A DNA stretch of 64,000 bases. It comes from Sacculina carcini (taxonomy: Eukaryota > Arthropoda > Thecostraca > Sacculinidae). Below are positions 1-8,054 of the stretch, piece by piece. The stretch lies in NCBI GenBank assembly GCA_916048095.2, contig OU696597.1:2192542-2256541 (forward strand), given 5' to 3'. A program made the position numbers and the translations under genes. Numbering within the stretch: the stretch's first letter is position 1; the number at the start of each line of letters is the position of its first letter. The notes below the pieces were generated by a model. It was not told the origin of the DNA, made no database searches, and saw only the letters and a list, made by a program, of their open reading frames with translations.

Positions 1-393
1 ATGCCTTGTGGTCCAAGATGTTTCAGATGGATGTTACTTTTTCCATCTGGACCACAGGCTGATGATTGTTTGATGTTGTGTATGATGTGTCGTGTCTGCG
101 CATGTGTGAATGGTGTGTATAGTGGATCTGTGCTGAATGTGTGTTAACGTCTGATGATTTTTCTGTCTTTTTGTGAAGGAGTGATGTGGCTGATGTGTGA
201 GTAGTGGTTAATGAGTGTGTTAGCTTGTTGTTTATTTGATGGTACAGATGATGTGTCGGTCGTGATGGCTGCGTGTGTGCGTGTTATATTGCTGTTTGAG
301 AGTGTGATGCTTTTCAGTGTGTTGTATAATTTTGAGGTGTTTGATCTGTGATCTAGTGTTTTTATTTAGTTGTGCCAGTTGTGTGATTGTTGT

Positions 394-1440
394 TCATGTA
401 TCTTGCTGTTGATTGTGGTTTTGAGTGTGTGTATTTGTTCTGATGTATTGTGTGAGTGTGGTGTCGGAGAGTGTTTCAGTGTGTCGCGTTGTTTGATGAG
501 TGTGTGTATTTCTTGTAAAGTTTGGGTTGTAATCTGTAAAGTTTGTAAATCTTGTAAAGTTTGGGTTGTAGTCTGTAAAGTTTGGGTTGTGGTGTTTTCT
601 GTGTCCATTTAGGATATGTTGTTTGTCTGCCTTGTGTATGATGCTGTTAAATGTTTGGACTGTTTTGTTTATGTCTTTGATGTATGTTGTGTTGAGTTGT
701 GTAAATGCTAGTTCCGTGTCGTGTGTGAATTGTGTCCAATTGGCTTTTGTGTAATTTGTGTAAGTGCGTCTGGGTGTGTTTGGTGCAGTTCTGATTTTGG
801 TGGTGATGACGATTGGAAGGTGGTCTGAGCCAAGCTCTTTGACCACCTTCCAAGTGGTTGTGTGGATGAGATTCGGTGTGCAGAATGTGATGTCGGGTGA
901 TGTTGGATGATAGTGTGCCTGATGTGTGGTGTGAGTGTGTTGGTGAGTGTTGTTGAGTATGTAGAGGTGTTCTGCTTGTTGAAGTATATCTGTGCCTCTG
1001 TTGGTGAATGGATTGTGTCTGTACCAGGCAGGATCTTTGGCGTTGAAGTCTCCGCACAGTATTATGTTAGGTATGTTTGTGAGGTAGCGTAGATCTGATG
1101 TGTAGTTGCGAGGTACTGTTGGTGAAGTTTGTGGTGGAATGTATACGTTGATGATTGAAATGTGTGAATGTGTGCCTGTGTATATTTGAATCGACTGTAA
1201 TTATGTTGTGGTGTCGTTTGGTGGTAGTAGTGCTTGTGTCTGTGTGCTGGTGTTTGTGTAGTTGATTGTTCTGTGTATAAGTGTGATGAGGCCACCGCCT
1301 CGACCGCTAGTGCGGTCTTGACGGATGGTGGTGTAATTGTGAAAGGTGGGTGTTCTGTGGTGCTGTTGTAACTTTGTTTCTTGTATGAGTGCTATGTGAA
1401 TGGAGTGTCGTGTGAGGAAGTGTGTTAGTTCGTGTTTTTT
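394..1440 (-). pseudogene. AP-type endonuclease of the same LINE, frameshifted
   Basis: Several minus-strand frames must be read in turn to follow the domain. A frame ending near 1201 contains IALIQETKL and YTTIRQDRTSGRGGGLITLIH. A second carries IILCGDFNAKDPAWY around 1024-1074. The frame 394-846 opens with the catalytic-region motif GSDHLPIVI and continues into the Thr/Asn-rich linker before the RT. These are the conserved blocks of exonuclease/endonuclease/phosphatase-fold LINE nucleases that nick target DNA. At least two frameshifts break it. Codon use is strongly His/Thr-rich because the minus strand is CA-rich, which also produces open shadow frames on the other strand. Confidence 0.7.
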
Positions 1441-2408
1441 GTGTTGATGCCATCGATGTTGAGCTGGAGAATGTTGATGTTGTGTGTGCGGTGTATGCTG
1501 GAGTTTGTGCGAGTGAGTGTGTTGTTGAGGTGTTGAGTTGTTGATGGAGGTGGTGGTGGTGGTGAATGTGTTGATGAGTGTGGTGATGGGAGAACTGATG
1601 GTGATGATAGTGAGGAAGGAGTTGATGGTGAAGGTGATGCTTGTGAGGAGGACGAAGTTGTTGGTGAGTGTGAGGATGAACGAGTTGTATGTGAAGATGG
1701 GAATGATGGTGATGTCGGTGGTGCTGATGACCGCGATGATGATGTTGATGGTGATGAAACAGAGGTGACTGATGTTGATGGTGAATGTGCCAGTGTCGGT
1801 GTACGTGCAGGTGTTGATGAGATTGGTGCGCATAATGAGCAGATGAATGAGCGCGTGTATTGTGTGATGTTGTGAAGTGATGTGCATGTGGTGTGGCACC
1901 AGTTCATGCAGGAGTTGCACTGAACTGAGCCTTTTGTGTGTCGGCGTGTAGTGAGTGGCTGTGTACATATGTGACAGGTGTATGTGTGTCTCGGGCCTGG
2001 ATTTGGTTCTACGTCTCCTGCGAGTATGAGCATACGAGAAATGATCGCGAGCTGGTCATATCTCGACACCCCCACAGGAGACGGTGACATGCGTGGAAAT
2101 GAAAGTGTGAGGCGAGCGGTGTTGGTACAGTGTCTGTTGTTTGTGTATGTGTAGCGTGGCGTCACGATTTGTGCCAGTTGCACTGAGCTGAAAAAAGAAG
2201 AAAAAAAAGACCTGTGGAACCCGGGTGACCGAAGCCGATCCCAGGAGCTCGACAGCCCCGCCGTTCTGACGAGGCTGGGAGGGTTGTTGCTGCGGTTTGG
2301 CCTCCAGATTGGAGGGTGGTCCCACGACGTAGACGTCGCAGCTCCAGGACCCCACAGCTCCAGGACCGGACACCGAGTTGAAGGCGTTGCTGATATCCAG
2401 CTTTGCAT
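1425..2408 (-). pseudogene. LINE N-terminal region: 2A-like motif plus PHD finger, start of endonuclease
   Basis: A 327-codon frame. Residues 131-139 read GDVEPNPGP, the 2A ribosome-skipping signature (nucleotides 1992-2018). Residues 145-193 hold a C4HC3 PHD-type finger with CHIC, CNSC, WCHTTC and FICSLC pairs (1830-1976). A long Ser/Thr/Pro-rich linker follows, then the frame ends in the first endonuclease strand (NINILQLNIDGINTK). The true start is uncertain: a Met just before the 2A motif (residue 126, about 2033) is as likely as the upstream one, and sequence above it may be 5' UTR. The 2A would separate a short leader from the zinc-finger/endonuclease protein. The frame is lost downstream, so no full product is expected from this copy. 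Confidence 0.75.
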
Positions 2409-2480
2409 CGATTATCAGATTTTATCCATCCATACGTGATTTCAGTAGGTATTTTAACCATTGTTGGGACTTTCACTGTT

Positions 2481-3505
2481 GTATAACAATATAAAAACTA
2501 GTCAAACGTAAAAATACAGTCAGGTCAACGCAGGTCAAGGCACACATTCTAATAAAAATGTGCGACATACAATTATTAATCAAGAGTTGAATAAATTTAC
2601 GGTATTATTGAAAATATAAAAATGAATTAAATAATCATAGCTATAAGATCCAACTGAGCTTAATGTTTAATTCAAGATCAAATGCGATTTACAGTTTTTG
2701 CATAATTGTCATTATCGATACATTGATACTGTGCTCAATCACAATAGTCGAGCCACCCGCACCCGTCTGAAAAGGCGAGTGGCAGTTGAAAAGAGACTCT
2801 AGGTAATTTTGGGGCCTAATGCACAACCGCCCCCGCACCTCACGGTCGGGGAGGGGGCGAATGTTGCAGCACGCATGATATTAAAATTTATCACAAATTT
2901 GCCCACACAACTACTGCATAAATCCCCAGGAGACCGAGAAGCTGCTCGTAACTGCGTTTTCTCAGTCGTATTTCTATGATAATAGTGCATTATTTTTAAT
3001 GGGGGCCCAATTATTGCCTTTGGGGGCATAAAATCTTGTAACGGCTCTGGCATCATGTAGACCTCAATCCGACCCTGATGAGGCGAAGCGGATCACACGC
3101 ACGAGTCTCGCACCACGCCCTTGTTTCTACCCGTCAGCCGTACCAAAATTACCCTGAGCCGACGCACGAAGAGATAAAAGCAAACCAACAAACGATAAAG
3201 TATATTCCTATGCATTGAAGACTAGCAACGGCACTTTTGAATCACTCAACGTAACAAGGGTAAACACAAACTTGAATGACAAACTTGAATGACGAACTTG
3301 AAACACGAACACGCCGTGAAAGCCATGCAATCCCAGAACGAAAATCTTGCATTCATTTACAAACACATTCATTTACATTTACATTACATTTTATATATAT
3401 TCATTTACAAACACAGGAACATGGAAAGAACACGGTGAGTATAGAAGCGGACAAAAATACTCTGCAACAAATCCAGCCGCTTGCACGAAACTGCCTCCAT
3501 GTCTG
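2481..3505. other. Gene-free stretch with a possible hAT-like terminal fragment
   Basis: AT-rich sequence with no supportable gene. At about 3000-3052 the plus strand runs through GGGGGCCCAATTATTG and ends CTTGTAACGGCTCTG. Its reverse complement starts CAGAGCCGTTACAAG and leads into CCCCC-rich sequence, resembling hAT terminal inverted repeats. No matching left end or target duplication was found, so this is only a suggestion. A small imperfect tandem (AACTTGAATGACAAACTTGAATGACGAACTTG) lies at about 3269-3301. Confidence 0.3.
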
Positions 3506-3509
3506 CAAC

Positions 3510-3563
3510 TCAGCAAAACAATGATAATTTATCGAGCAAACTGTTGGAGTTGTCCGCTATGTT
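3510..3563 (-). CDS. Small terminal exon-like module (18 codons), member of the dispersed AAC-exon family
   Basis: On the minus strand a (TG)n tract ending GTGTGTGCTTTCAG is followed by an open stretch beginning AAC ATA GCG GAC AAC, encoding NIADNSNSLLDKLSLFC and a TGA stop. The intron just upstream carries the motif CTCAACGTACATGT, found also at about 5.24, 36.55, 41.26 and 43.79 kb. The phase-0 AAC start matches the modules at 5166, 4493, 37098 and 39021. The product is unknown. It could be a real alternative last exon, a pseudo-exon, or chance in a duplicated intron. Support comes from the shared flank, not from the peptide. Confidence 0.35.
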   Translation of the reverse strand, partial: NIADNSNSLLDKLSLFC

Positions 3564-3956
3564 CTGAAAGCACACACACGCACATACATGTACGTTGAGT
3601 TTTATTATTATTGATGTGTTGTGAGTAGAAATGCGACCTATAAAACCGACGGTTAAAAAAAACGATTTTTGCCAAAAAACTCGACAAAAAACACGTTGTT
3701 TTTGAAGAGTCATGCAAAAAATTTCAAATTATGGAAATTATATATTTGGGATGTTTAATGAATTATTCTTTATCAACACATGAGTTATTCATGCTATTAG
3801 TGACCCTATCAAACTGAATTATCATTAAATATGCACAATATAATTGTAATAATGTGTCTGAAAGCCCTAATATCATTGTTGCACGGTACTCTGCGGCACT
3901 TCTATGTACAGTACAGTTTTGCATTCAATTATTGAGTTAATCATTGTGTAAGAAAG

Positions 3957-4183
3957 CAGGGTTTGAGAACCTTTTTATGCTAAAATCGGAAACTGTTTTA
4001 CAAAAAACAACAGGTGGCATATTTATTTTTTACAATTCAATATTGTTGAAACGATTACAATTGCTTAAATTAAATTGGGTTTTATTTGTAAAATACAAAG
4101 TTGTGTTTGTGTGGGGGGGGGGTCGCCAGGAATTTACCGGCGAGCCAAGGAGGCGCCAGCCTGCAAAAGTTTGGAAACCACTG
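3957..4183. mobile_element. hAT-type MITE remnant
   Basis: The left end reads CAGGGTTTGAGAACCTTTTT and the right end TTTGGAAACCACTG, whose reverse complement CAGTGGTTTCCAAAC is a diverged match. This is the CAGNGGTT class of hAT terminal repeat. A GGGGG tract followed by GTCGCCAGGAATTTACC near 4110-4135 is typical subterminal sequence of such elements. Flanking 8-mers (TAAGAAAG and ATATACAC) do not match, so the target duplication is lost or the ends are slightly misplaced. There is no transposase. Confidence 0.5.
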
Positions 4184-4189
4184 ATATAC

Positions 4190-4315
4190 ACTCTTATTGG
4201 CACTCAAGTTGAGCATTGCTAATTTGGAAGCGTGCGTTGAAGGAAGGACGGTTTGAGCAATAAAAGTTTCGTTCGTTGTGATTGAAGTTAACAAGTTACC
4301 AGTGCCAAGTTAGTT
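4190..4315. repeat. Dispersed repeat, copy 1 (second copy near 14.98-15.11 kb)
   Basis: This segment (GCATTGCTAATTTGGA, a GCGTGCGTTGA block, then GTTCGTTGTGATTGAAGTT) recurs with changes at about 14985-15110. The shared tail includes GAGCAATAAAAG here versus GAGCAATACAAG there. Identity of the parent element is unknown. It could be an LTR or a duplicated untranslated region. Confidence 0.5.
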
Positions 4316-4328
4316 TTCATTATTAACC

Positions 4329-4493
4329 CGTTTTTTGAGACCGGTTTTAAGGATGATTATTTCTTTGATGTAGTTATTTGTGTTCAAATACCTCTCATCG
4401 GGAGAAGCATCTAACGGCCACTAAATATATCATCGACGTGACGACGATGCCGCAGACGAAGCTGATCCACATTGTGTTATTGTCCACTTCGTT
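4329..4493 (-). CDS. Transmembrane last exon, copy 1, with conserved downstream sequence
   Basis: Minus strand: a (TG)n tract ending TGTGTGTTTCCGCAG (splice-acceptor-like) is followed at 4493 by AAC GAA GTG GAC, encoding NEVDNNTMWISF, then one hydrophobic helix (CGIVVTSMIYLVAV) and the basic end RCFSR with TGA at 4395-4397. An N-glycosylation sequon (NNT) precedes the helix. In the same frame after the TGA come EVFEHK and TAA (4374-4376), which is the actual C-terminus of copy 3 at 52.29 kb, so the TGA looks like a later truncation. The next 70 or so bases match copy 3 almost perfectly although the coding parts differ. Predicted role: C-terminal membrane anchor of a small protein; the family is unrecognised. 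Confidence 0.5.
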
Positions 4494-4499
4494 CTGCGG

Positions 4500-4590
4500 A
4501 AACACACACATACACACATGATACATATATACACACACATACACACACACATATAAACACACATATATACATGCATATACACACACATTA
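4500..4590. repeat. (CA)n/(TA)n microsatellite forming the intron next to the transmembrane exon
   Basis: Alternating ACAC and ATAT tracts. The stretch nearest the exon (ACACACATACACACATGATACAT) is shared with copies 2 (39.03 kb) and 3 (52.1 kb, opposite strand), so part of this simple repeat has been inherited along with the exon. Confidence 0.8.
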
Positions 4591-5022
4591 GCCCGGGAAT
4601 AGATAGTGTTAAGGTGAATGCGAAGATAAATTCTTTATGGTTTCCTTACCTAACCTAACCCAACCTAACGATTTGTTTAAGCGTTCAAAAGTTTGAAAGA
4701 CTCTGAAATACATACAGCTGAGGAAAGATTGGCCAAGATGGTCACTCGTTTAACTTTCAGTCACTAGATACTCCACTATCAGATGCACTCACAACATGTA
4801 CCATTTTAGCCAATGTCGATATTCATCGCATCGTATTGCGATCGTCGAGTATTGGCCAAATTGGTTCGTTGGCCAAAACGGTAGTAACCCCGCCTGAGGT
4901 GGCAATCTGGCAGGAAAGTTTCTAGCAATCGCTCAACTGAATGACAAAAGTGTATAGAATAAAGGTGAAAAACAAACACCAATAGAAAAATATATGTTAA
5001 TTACAATAACAATATTGGTGAG

Positions 5023-5166
5023 CTACACATATATGCCAAAAAAGGCTTCTGGAACACGCACATGCACGACAATGTACTTAATTAAACACTCTATTTTGCT
5101 ACGCACTCTGTACGCCACTTTGCATTTGCAAAGGCTCGCACACACACCAATATATACACCAATGTT
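5023..5166 (-). CDS. Alternative terminal exon-like module (48 codons including stop)
   Basis: Minus strand: the acceptor-like TGACTGTGTCCAG precedes AAC ATT GGT GTA at 5166. The frame is open to TAG at 5023-5025 and encodes NIGVYIGVCASLCKCK, a Cys/Lys-rich middle and KYIVVHVRVPEAFFGIYV. A diverged copy lies at about 41142-41240 (minus) with CLIKYIVVYVRVPETFF, again between a start exon and a transmembrane exon. If the start exon at 5289 joins here instead of at 4493, the product would be a short form without the anchor. That is inference; it may simply be conserved intron sequence. Confidence 0.35.
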   Translation of the reverse strand, partial: NIGVYIGVCASLCKCKVAYRVRSKIECLIKYIVVHVRVPEAFFGIYV

Positions 5167-5169
5167 CTG

Positions 5170-5235
5170 GACACAGTCACACACACACATACACACACAC
5201 ACACACATACACACACACACACAAACACACACACA
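5170..5235. repeat. (CA)n microsatellite
   Basis: Near-perfect CA dinucleotide run with a few AT and AA interruptions, inside the intron between two small exon modules. Confidence 0.9.
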
Positions 5236-5288
5236 TGCACGTTGAGCTATATTATTTTAGATAGATATGTGTGTGTGTATTTTCTCAC

Positions 5289-5365
5289 AAAATAGTACAC
5301 GCAGGTTGTGGTGTTGTTCGGCCACACTCCTCCTGCTGCGTCGACGACAATAGCGAAATCCATTC
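5289..5365 (-). CDS. Start exon with ATG, locus 1 of the small-exon family
   Basis: Minus strand: the acceptor-like GCTATTAAACGCAG ends at 5366. ATG lies at 5363-5361 and the frame runs 25 codons, MDFAIVVDAAGG then VWPNNTTTCVYYF, to a donor GTGAGAAA at 5288. Both flanks match the paralogous start exon at 41320-41393: the upstream AACATTATTGCTATTAAACG and the downstream GTGAGAAAATACAC. The encoded peptides differ almost completely. The exon ends in phase 0, compatible with the AAC-starting exons at 5166 and 4493. NNTT is a potential N-glycosylation site. As a signal peptide it is weaker than its paralogue and may be degenerate. Confidence 0.45.
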
Positions 5366-5394
5366 CTGCGTTTAATAGCAATAATGTTTGTATA

Positions 5395-5632
5395 GTTGTA
5401 ATAGTGTCTGTATATGTGTGTGTGTATGTGTGTATATATGTATGTATATATAAACACGTATATATATACGTGTATGTGAGTGTATGTGTGTATATGTGTG
5501 TATGTGTGTATATGTGTGTGTATGTGTGTATATGTATGTGTATGTGTATTTATATGTGTGTATGTGTATTTATATGTGTGTATGCGTGCGTGCGTATGTA
5601 TGTGTCGATATATGTGTATGTGTATGAGCCAA
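5395..5632. repeat. TGTA/TATG-rich simple repeat
   Basis: Long degenerate run of TGTGTATG and TATATGTG units. Open frames across it on both strands are low-complexity artefacts. Confidence 0.85.
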
Positions 5633-5789
5633 AGTCTGTATGTGTAAGTTTACAATCAGCATCATCGCTTGTTAATTTGTCGTGACATATATCAACACCG
5701 AAACTTTACAAAAACAAAAACATACATACAAACATACATACATACACGCAAAAAGAAAGAAACATGCAGAAAAAATTATTCAGACCAGG

Positions 5790-5824
5790 TTGCGGTCAAT
5801 TATAATATTTTTAATTGACCGCAA
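5790..5824. repeat. Perfect 13-bp inverted repeat with 9-nt loop
   Basis: Left arm TTGCGGTCAATTA (5790-5802), right arm TAATTGACCGCAA (5812-5824), AT-rich 9-nt loop. It could be the core of a small palindromic element or an RNA hairpin. A second hairpin, AAGCACCT/AGGTGCTT with a CGA loop, lies at 6064-6082. No function assigned. Confidence 0.7.
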
Positions 5825-5829
5825 GAATT

Positions 5830-6590
5830 GACTACCAAAACAACTATCAACTATCTTCTTTCTTTCAAACAACTGGTAACTCGTAAAACATCTTGCAAAT
5901 ATATCTTCAAGTTATGCTTCAATATATTAATCGAACAGAAAACTAAAAAAACTATTTCATACCTTAACTCAAATGCGCAGATAGAATATACAAATGATAG
6001 AATATACAAATACGTTGACAATATGGCGTACAATACAATAAAATAGCATCGGAATTCTCGTGCAAGCACCTCGAAGGTGCTTCGTTCTGAAATTGTAAAA
6101 GTATGTCTTATGAAGAGTCGTGGCTTTTGCAATTATTAATTTTTACTTAGTGTGGTTTTTAAAATTTCATATGTCTGTGTGTGTATGTGGTAATATTTTT
6201 TCGCTAAAGCTAATATTCCTGATTATCAAGTCGAAAAGAAACAGAGCCTCATTTCAACCTATCTGTTACGTGATTGGCAGCTTTTTGAAGTTGATGTGTG
6301 AAGCGCGCCGCTTTGGGAGTCAACGTGAGATGTAGCTGAATAATGGGGTGCTCGCACTTTATGGTTGTCTGTTGTCTCCTTGATCAAGTATAGAATACGT
6401 AACGTGGTGGCAGTGGTGATTGTAATTTTTGTGGATTGATATTTCTAATGAAATTGAGTTTTTTCATCAGTTGAGTCAGTTTTGTACGCGTTGAATTCAT
6501 CTCATGTTCGTAGCGTGGTGAACGTATTTCAACCTTGATACAGTTGAATTTTGGGATTTTATTTTGTGCATTTCTGATAGAATTTTGATA
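5830..6590. other. AT-rich stretch without a supportable gene; possible retroelement leader at its end
   Basis: No recognisable coding sequence. Around 6404-6420 the sequence TGGTGGCAGTGGTGATTG resembles the region just after a 5' LTR in some Gypsy elements and lies 200 bases before a gag fragment. No LTR pair is visible, so this is weak. Confidence 0.3.
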
Positions 6591-6598
6591 TTGGAGTT

Positions 6599-7024
6599 GT
6601 GATCTGTCATAGAAACAGTATGTACAGTGCATCAAACAACAATTTGAGTCAAAGTGAGGCGGTGTTGAGGCACGCCGCGATTTCGTGTGTGAGACCGCCA
6701 GAGAGATTCACACCAGGAGACAACTCTGCTGAGAGCTGGAAGATTTTCCATCAGCGATGGTCCTCGTACTATGTACTTTCAGGTATGAGTACGCAACCAA
6801 TGCAGGTGCAGGTGGCGATGTTTTTGAATTGTCTGTCTGACGACGCCCTGAGCATGTACAATGGATTTGGATTTGATACAGACCAGACTGAGCGCACGAT
6901 GAGTGAAATCATTGCTAAATTTCACAGTTTCTCAGTTGGAGAAGAAGTCAGTGTCACTTTCGAGCGATATATTTTTCACGGTAGAGAGCAGAAAGAAGAT
7001 GAAACTTTTGACAGTTTCCGGTGA
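6599..7024 (+). pseudogene. Gypsy-type gag fragment
   Basis: The frame encodes a gag-like N-terminus with RPPERFTPGDNSAESWKIF, then QVAMFLNCLSDDALSMYNGF, and VSVTFERYIFHGREQKEDETF. These blocks match the layout of Gypsy (Metaviridae) gag proteins in which a capsid-like domain precedes zinc knuckles. The first plausible Met is at 6620 (MYSASNNN). The frame stops at 7022 inside a (TG)n stretch, so the zinc knuckles, protease and RT are missing. CAA/CAG-rich sequence at 7125-7235 could be residual coding sequence or an unrelated repeat. It is a truncated remnant. Confidence 0.7.
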
Positions 7025-7119
7025 CGGTGTGTGTATGTGTGTGTGTTTGTGTAACTCAGACGGAGGCGGGTTTGTTGTGTGCGTGTCAGCGAGGCTGTCG
7101 CTTGCTCAACATTCAGTTG

Positions 7120-7275
7120 AGTCTGCAACGAAACAACAACAACCATGACAACAACAAAGTGCGAGGTTGCTCGGCCAGACAACCTGAGCAACGACAACAA
7201 CAACAGCAACAACAAAGTGCAACAATGCAACACCAGTGAGTCACTGAAATATTAGTGAGTCACTGAGATATTAGC
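7120..7275. repeat. (CAA)n-rich stretch followed by a two-copy 19-bp tandem repeat containing TGAGTCA
   Basis: CAACAACAA and CAGCAACAA tracts run to about 7235. They are followed by two copies of a 19-bp unit, GTGAGTCACTGARATATTA (7236-7254 and 7255-7273). Each holds TGAGTCA, the AP-1/bZIP consensus (7237-7243, 7256-7262). Whether these bind anything is unknown. Confidence 0.6.
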
Positions 7276-7359
7276 GGGTCAATATTCATTCTTATTTTTA
7301 TTTGTATTTCAAACGGAAGACCAATTATTAAAAATAACATTTCTCCAGAAAGCATGCAC

Positions 7360-7815
7360 GAATGACGGGAAGGTAGATATGGATTCCAATGACTGATGGA
7401 TGGATTCTAATGCAAAAAACCAGCATGTCCTGGTTATAGGCCTCAAGTGACAGCTGCTACACGGGAAGAAGTCGAAGCTTATGAACACACACAGGTGTGT
7501 CCCGTGCAGCTCGCTGTCACCGCAGAACCGACCCTCTCCACGCTATGACACCACAAGAACGGAAGACGTATTAGAGAGGGCCACCTCTCCAGAATGCATG
7601 ACACAACACATGACTGATATCTGGTACCATCATTTACTGCTGGGTGGACAGGGACTGTTGGATTATAGAATTAATAAATATAAATTCTCCTTCGCCGGGC
7701 TTGGAACCACGGACCTCCCAAAAACTCCCTGTTACCACTACATCACGGAGTACAAACGGTCCGGGAATTGAACCCGGCATGTTCGGGTTATGAGTGTCAG
7801 GCGCTACACGCCATA
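7360..7815 (-). mobile_element. tRNA-derived SINE-like composite
   Basis: Minus strand, 7810 to 7690: two tRNA-like units in tandem. The first has GTAGCGCCTGACA, then CTCATAA (Met-like anticodon loop), then GGGTTCAATTCCCGG as a T-arm/B box. The second has TAGTGGTAACAGG, then TTTTGGGAGG and GGTTCCAAGCCCGG. The 5' arms do not fold into complete cloverleaves, so neither is a functional tRNA. A non-tRNA body follows, with CCCAGCAGTAAATGATGGTACC and TTCTGGAGAGG. A further tRNA-like head (GTGTAGCAGCTGTCACTTGAGG) lies near 7450. This is the architecture of a SINE, possibly stacked copies; the family is unknown. Confidence 0.5.
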
Positions 7816-8054
7816 CACTTAGCTGTTATCACTGGCCTACTAATATTTGGCGTCATATTTGATGTATTGATACTTATACACGCACCTTACAGTCTGCATG
7901 CAAATTGGTTGATGTGTGAACACATACATTCCATGTTGGTGTTTGTGTATTTGTGTGTTTGTGTGTGTAGATTGTGGCGTTGCGTACACCAAGTCGGAAG
8001 AACTTCAAGCCTGTTAACATGACTGCGACTCTCAACTCGAACTGGCCACCAAGG

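Larger units (their letters stand above)
1..2480 (-). mobile_element. Non-LTR retrotransposon (LINE) with 2A-like peptide, PHD finger and AP endonuclease; RT runs off the left edge
   Basis: Read on the minus strand, the pieces lie in LINE order. A leader near 2400 is followed by a 2A-like motif, a PHD-type zinc finger, and an AP-type endonuclease with motifs QETKL (about 1350), GDFNAKDPAW (about 1027-1060) and SDHLPI (about 815-835). At the left edge a reverse-transcriptase start appears (GPDG, then NIHLKHLGP, about 1-60). The reading frame changes several times between 1500 and 390, so it is a pseudogene. 2A sequences ahead of the coding region are known in some CR1-like LINEs; assigning this copy to that clade is inference. 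The 3' end lies outside the window. Confidence 0.8.

Noticed and set aside
394..612. Small frames with repeated TQTLQ on the minus strand
   Set aside because: Shadow of a short GTAAAGTTTGGGTTGTAGTCT tandem inside the LINE linker, not a separate gene.
7690..7810. tRNA-Met or tRNA-Pro gene
   Set aside because: Anticodon-loop and T-arm-like blocks are present but acceptor and D arms do not pair; better explained as a SINE head.
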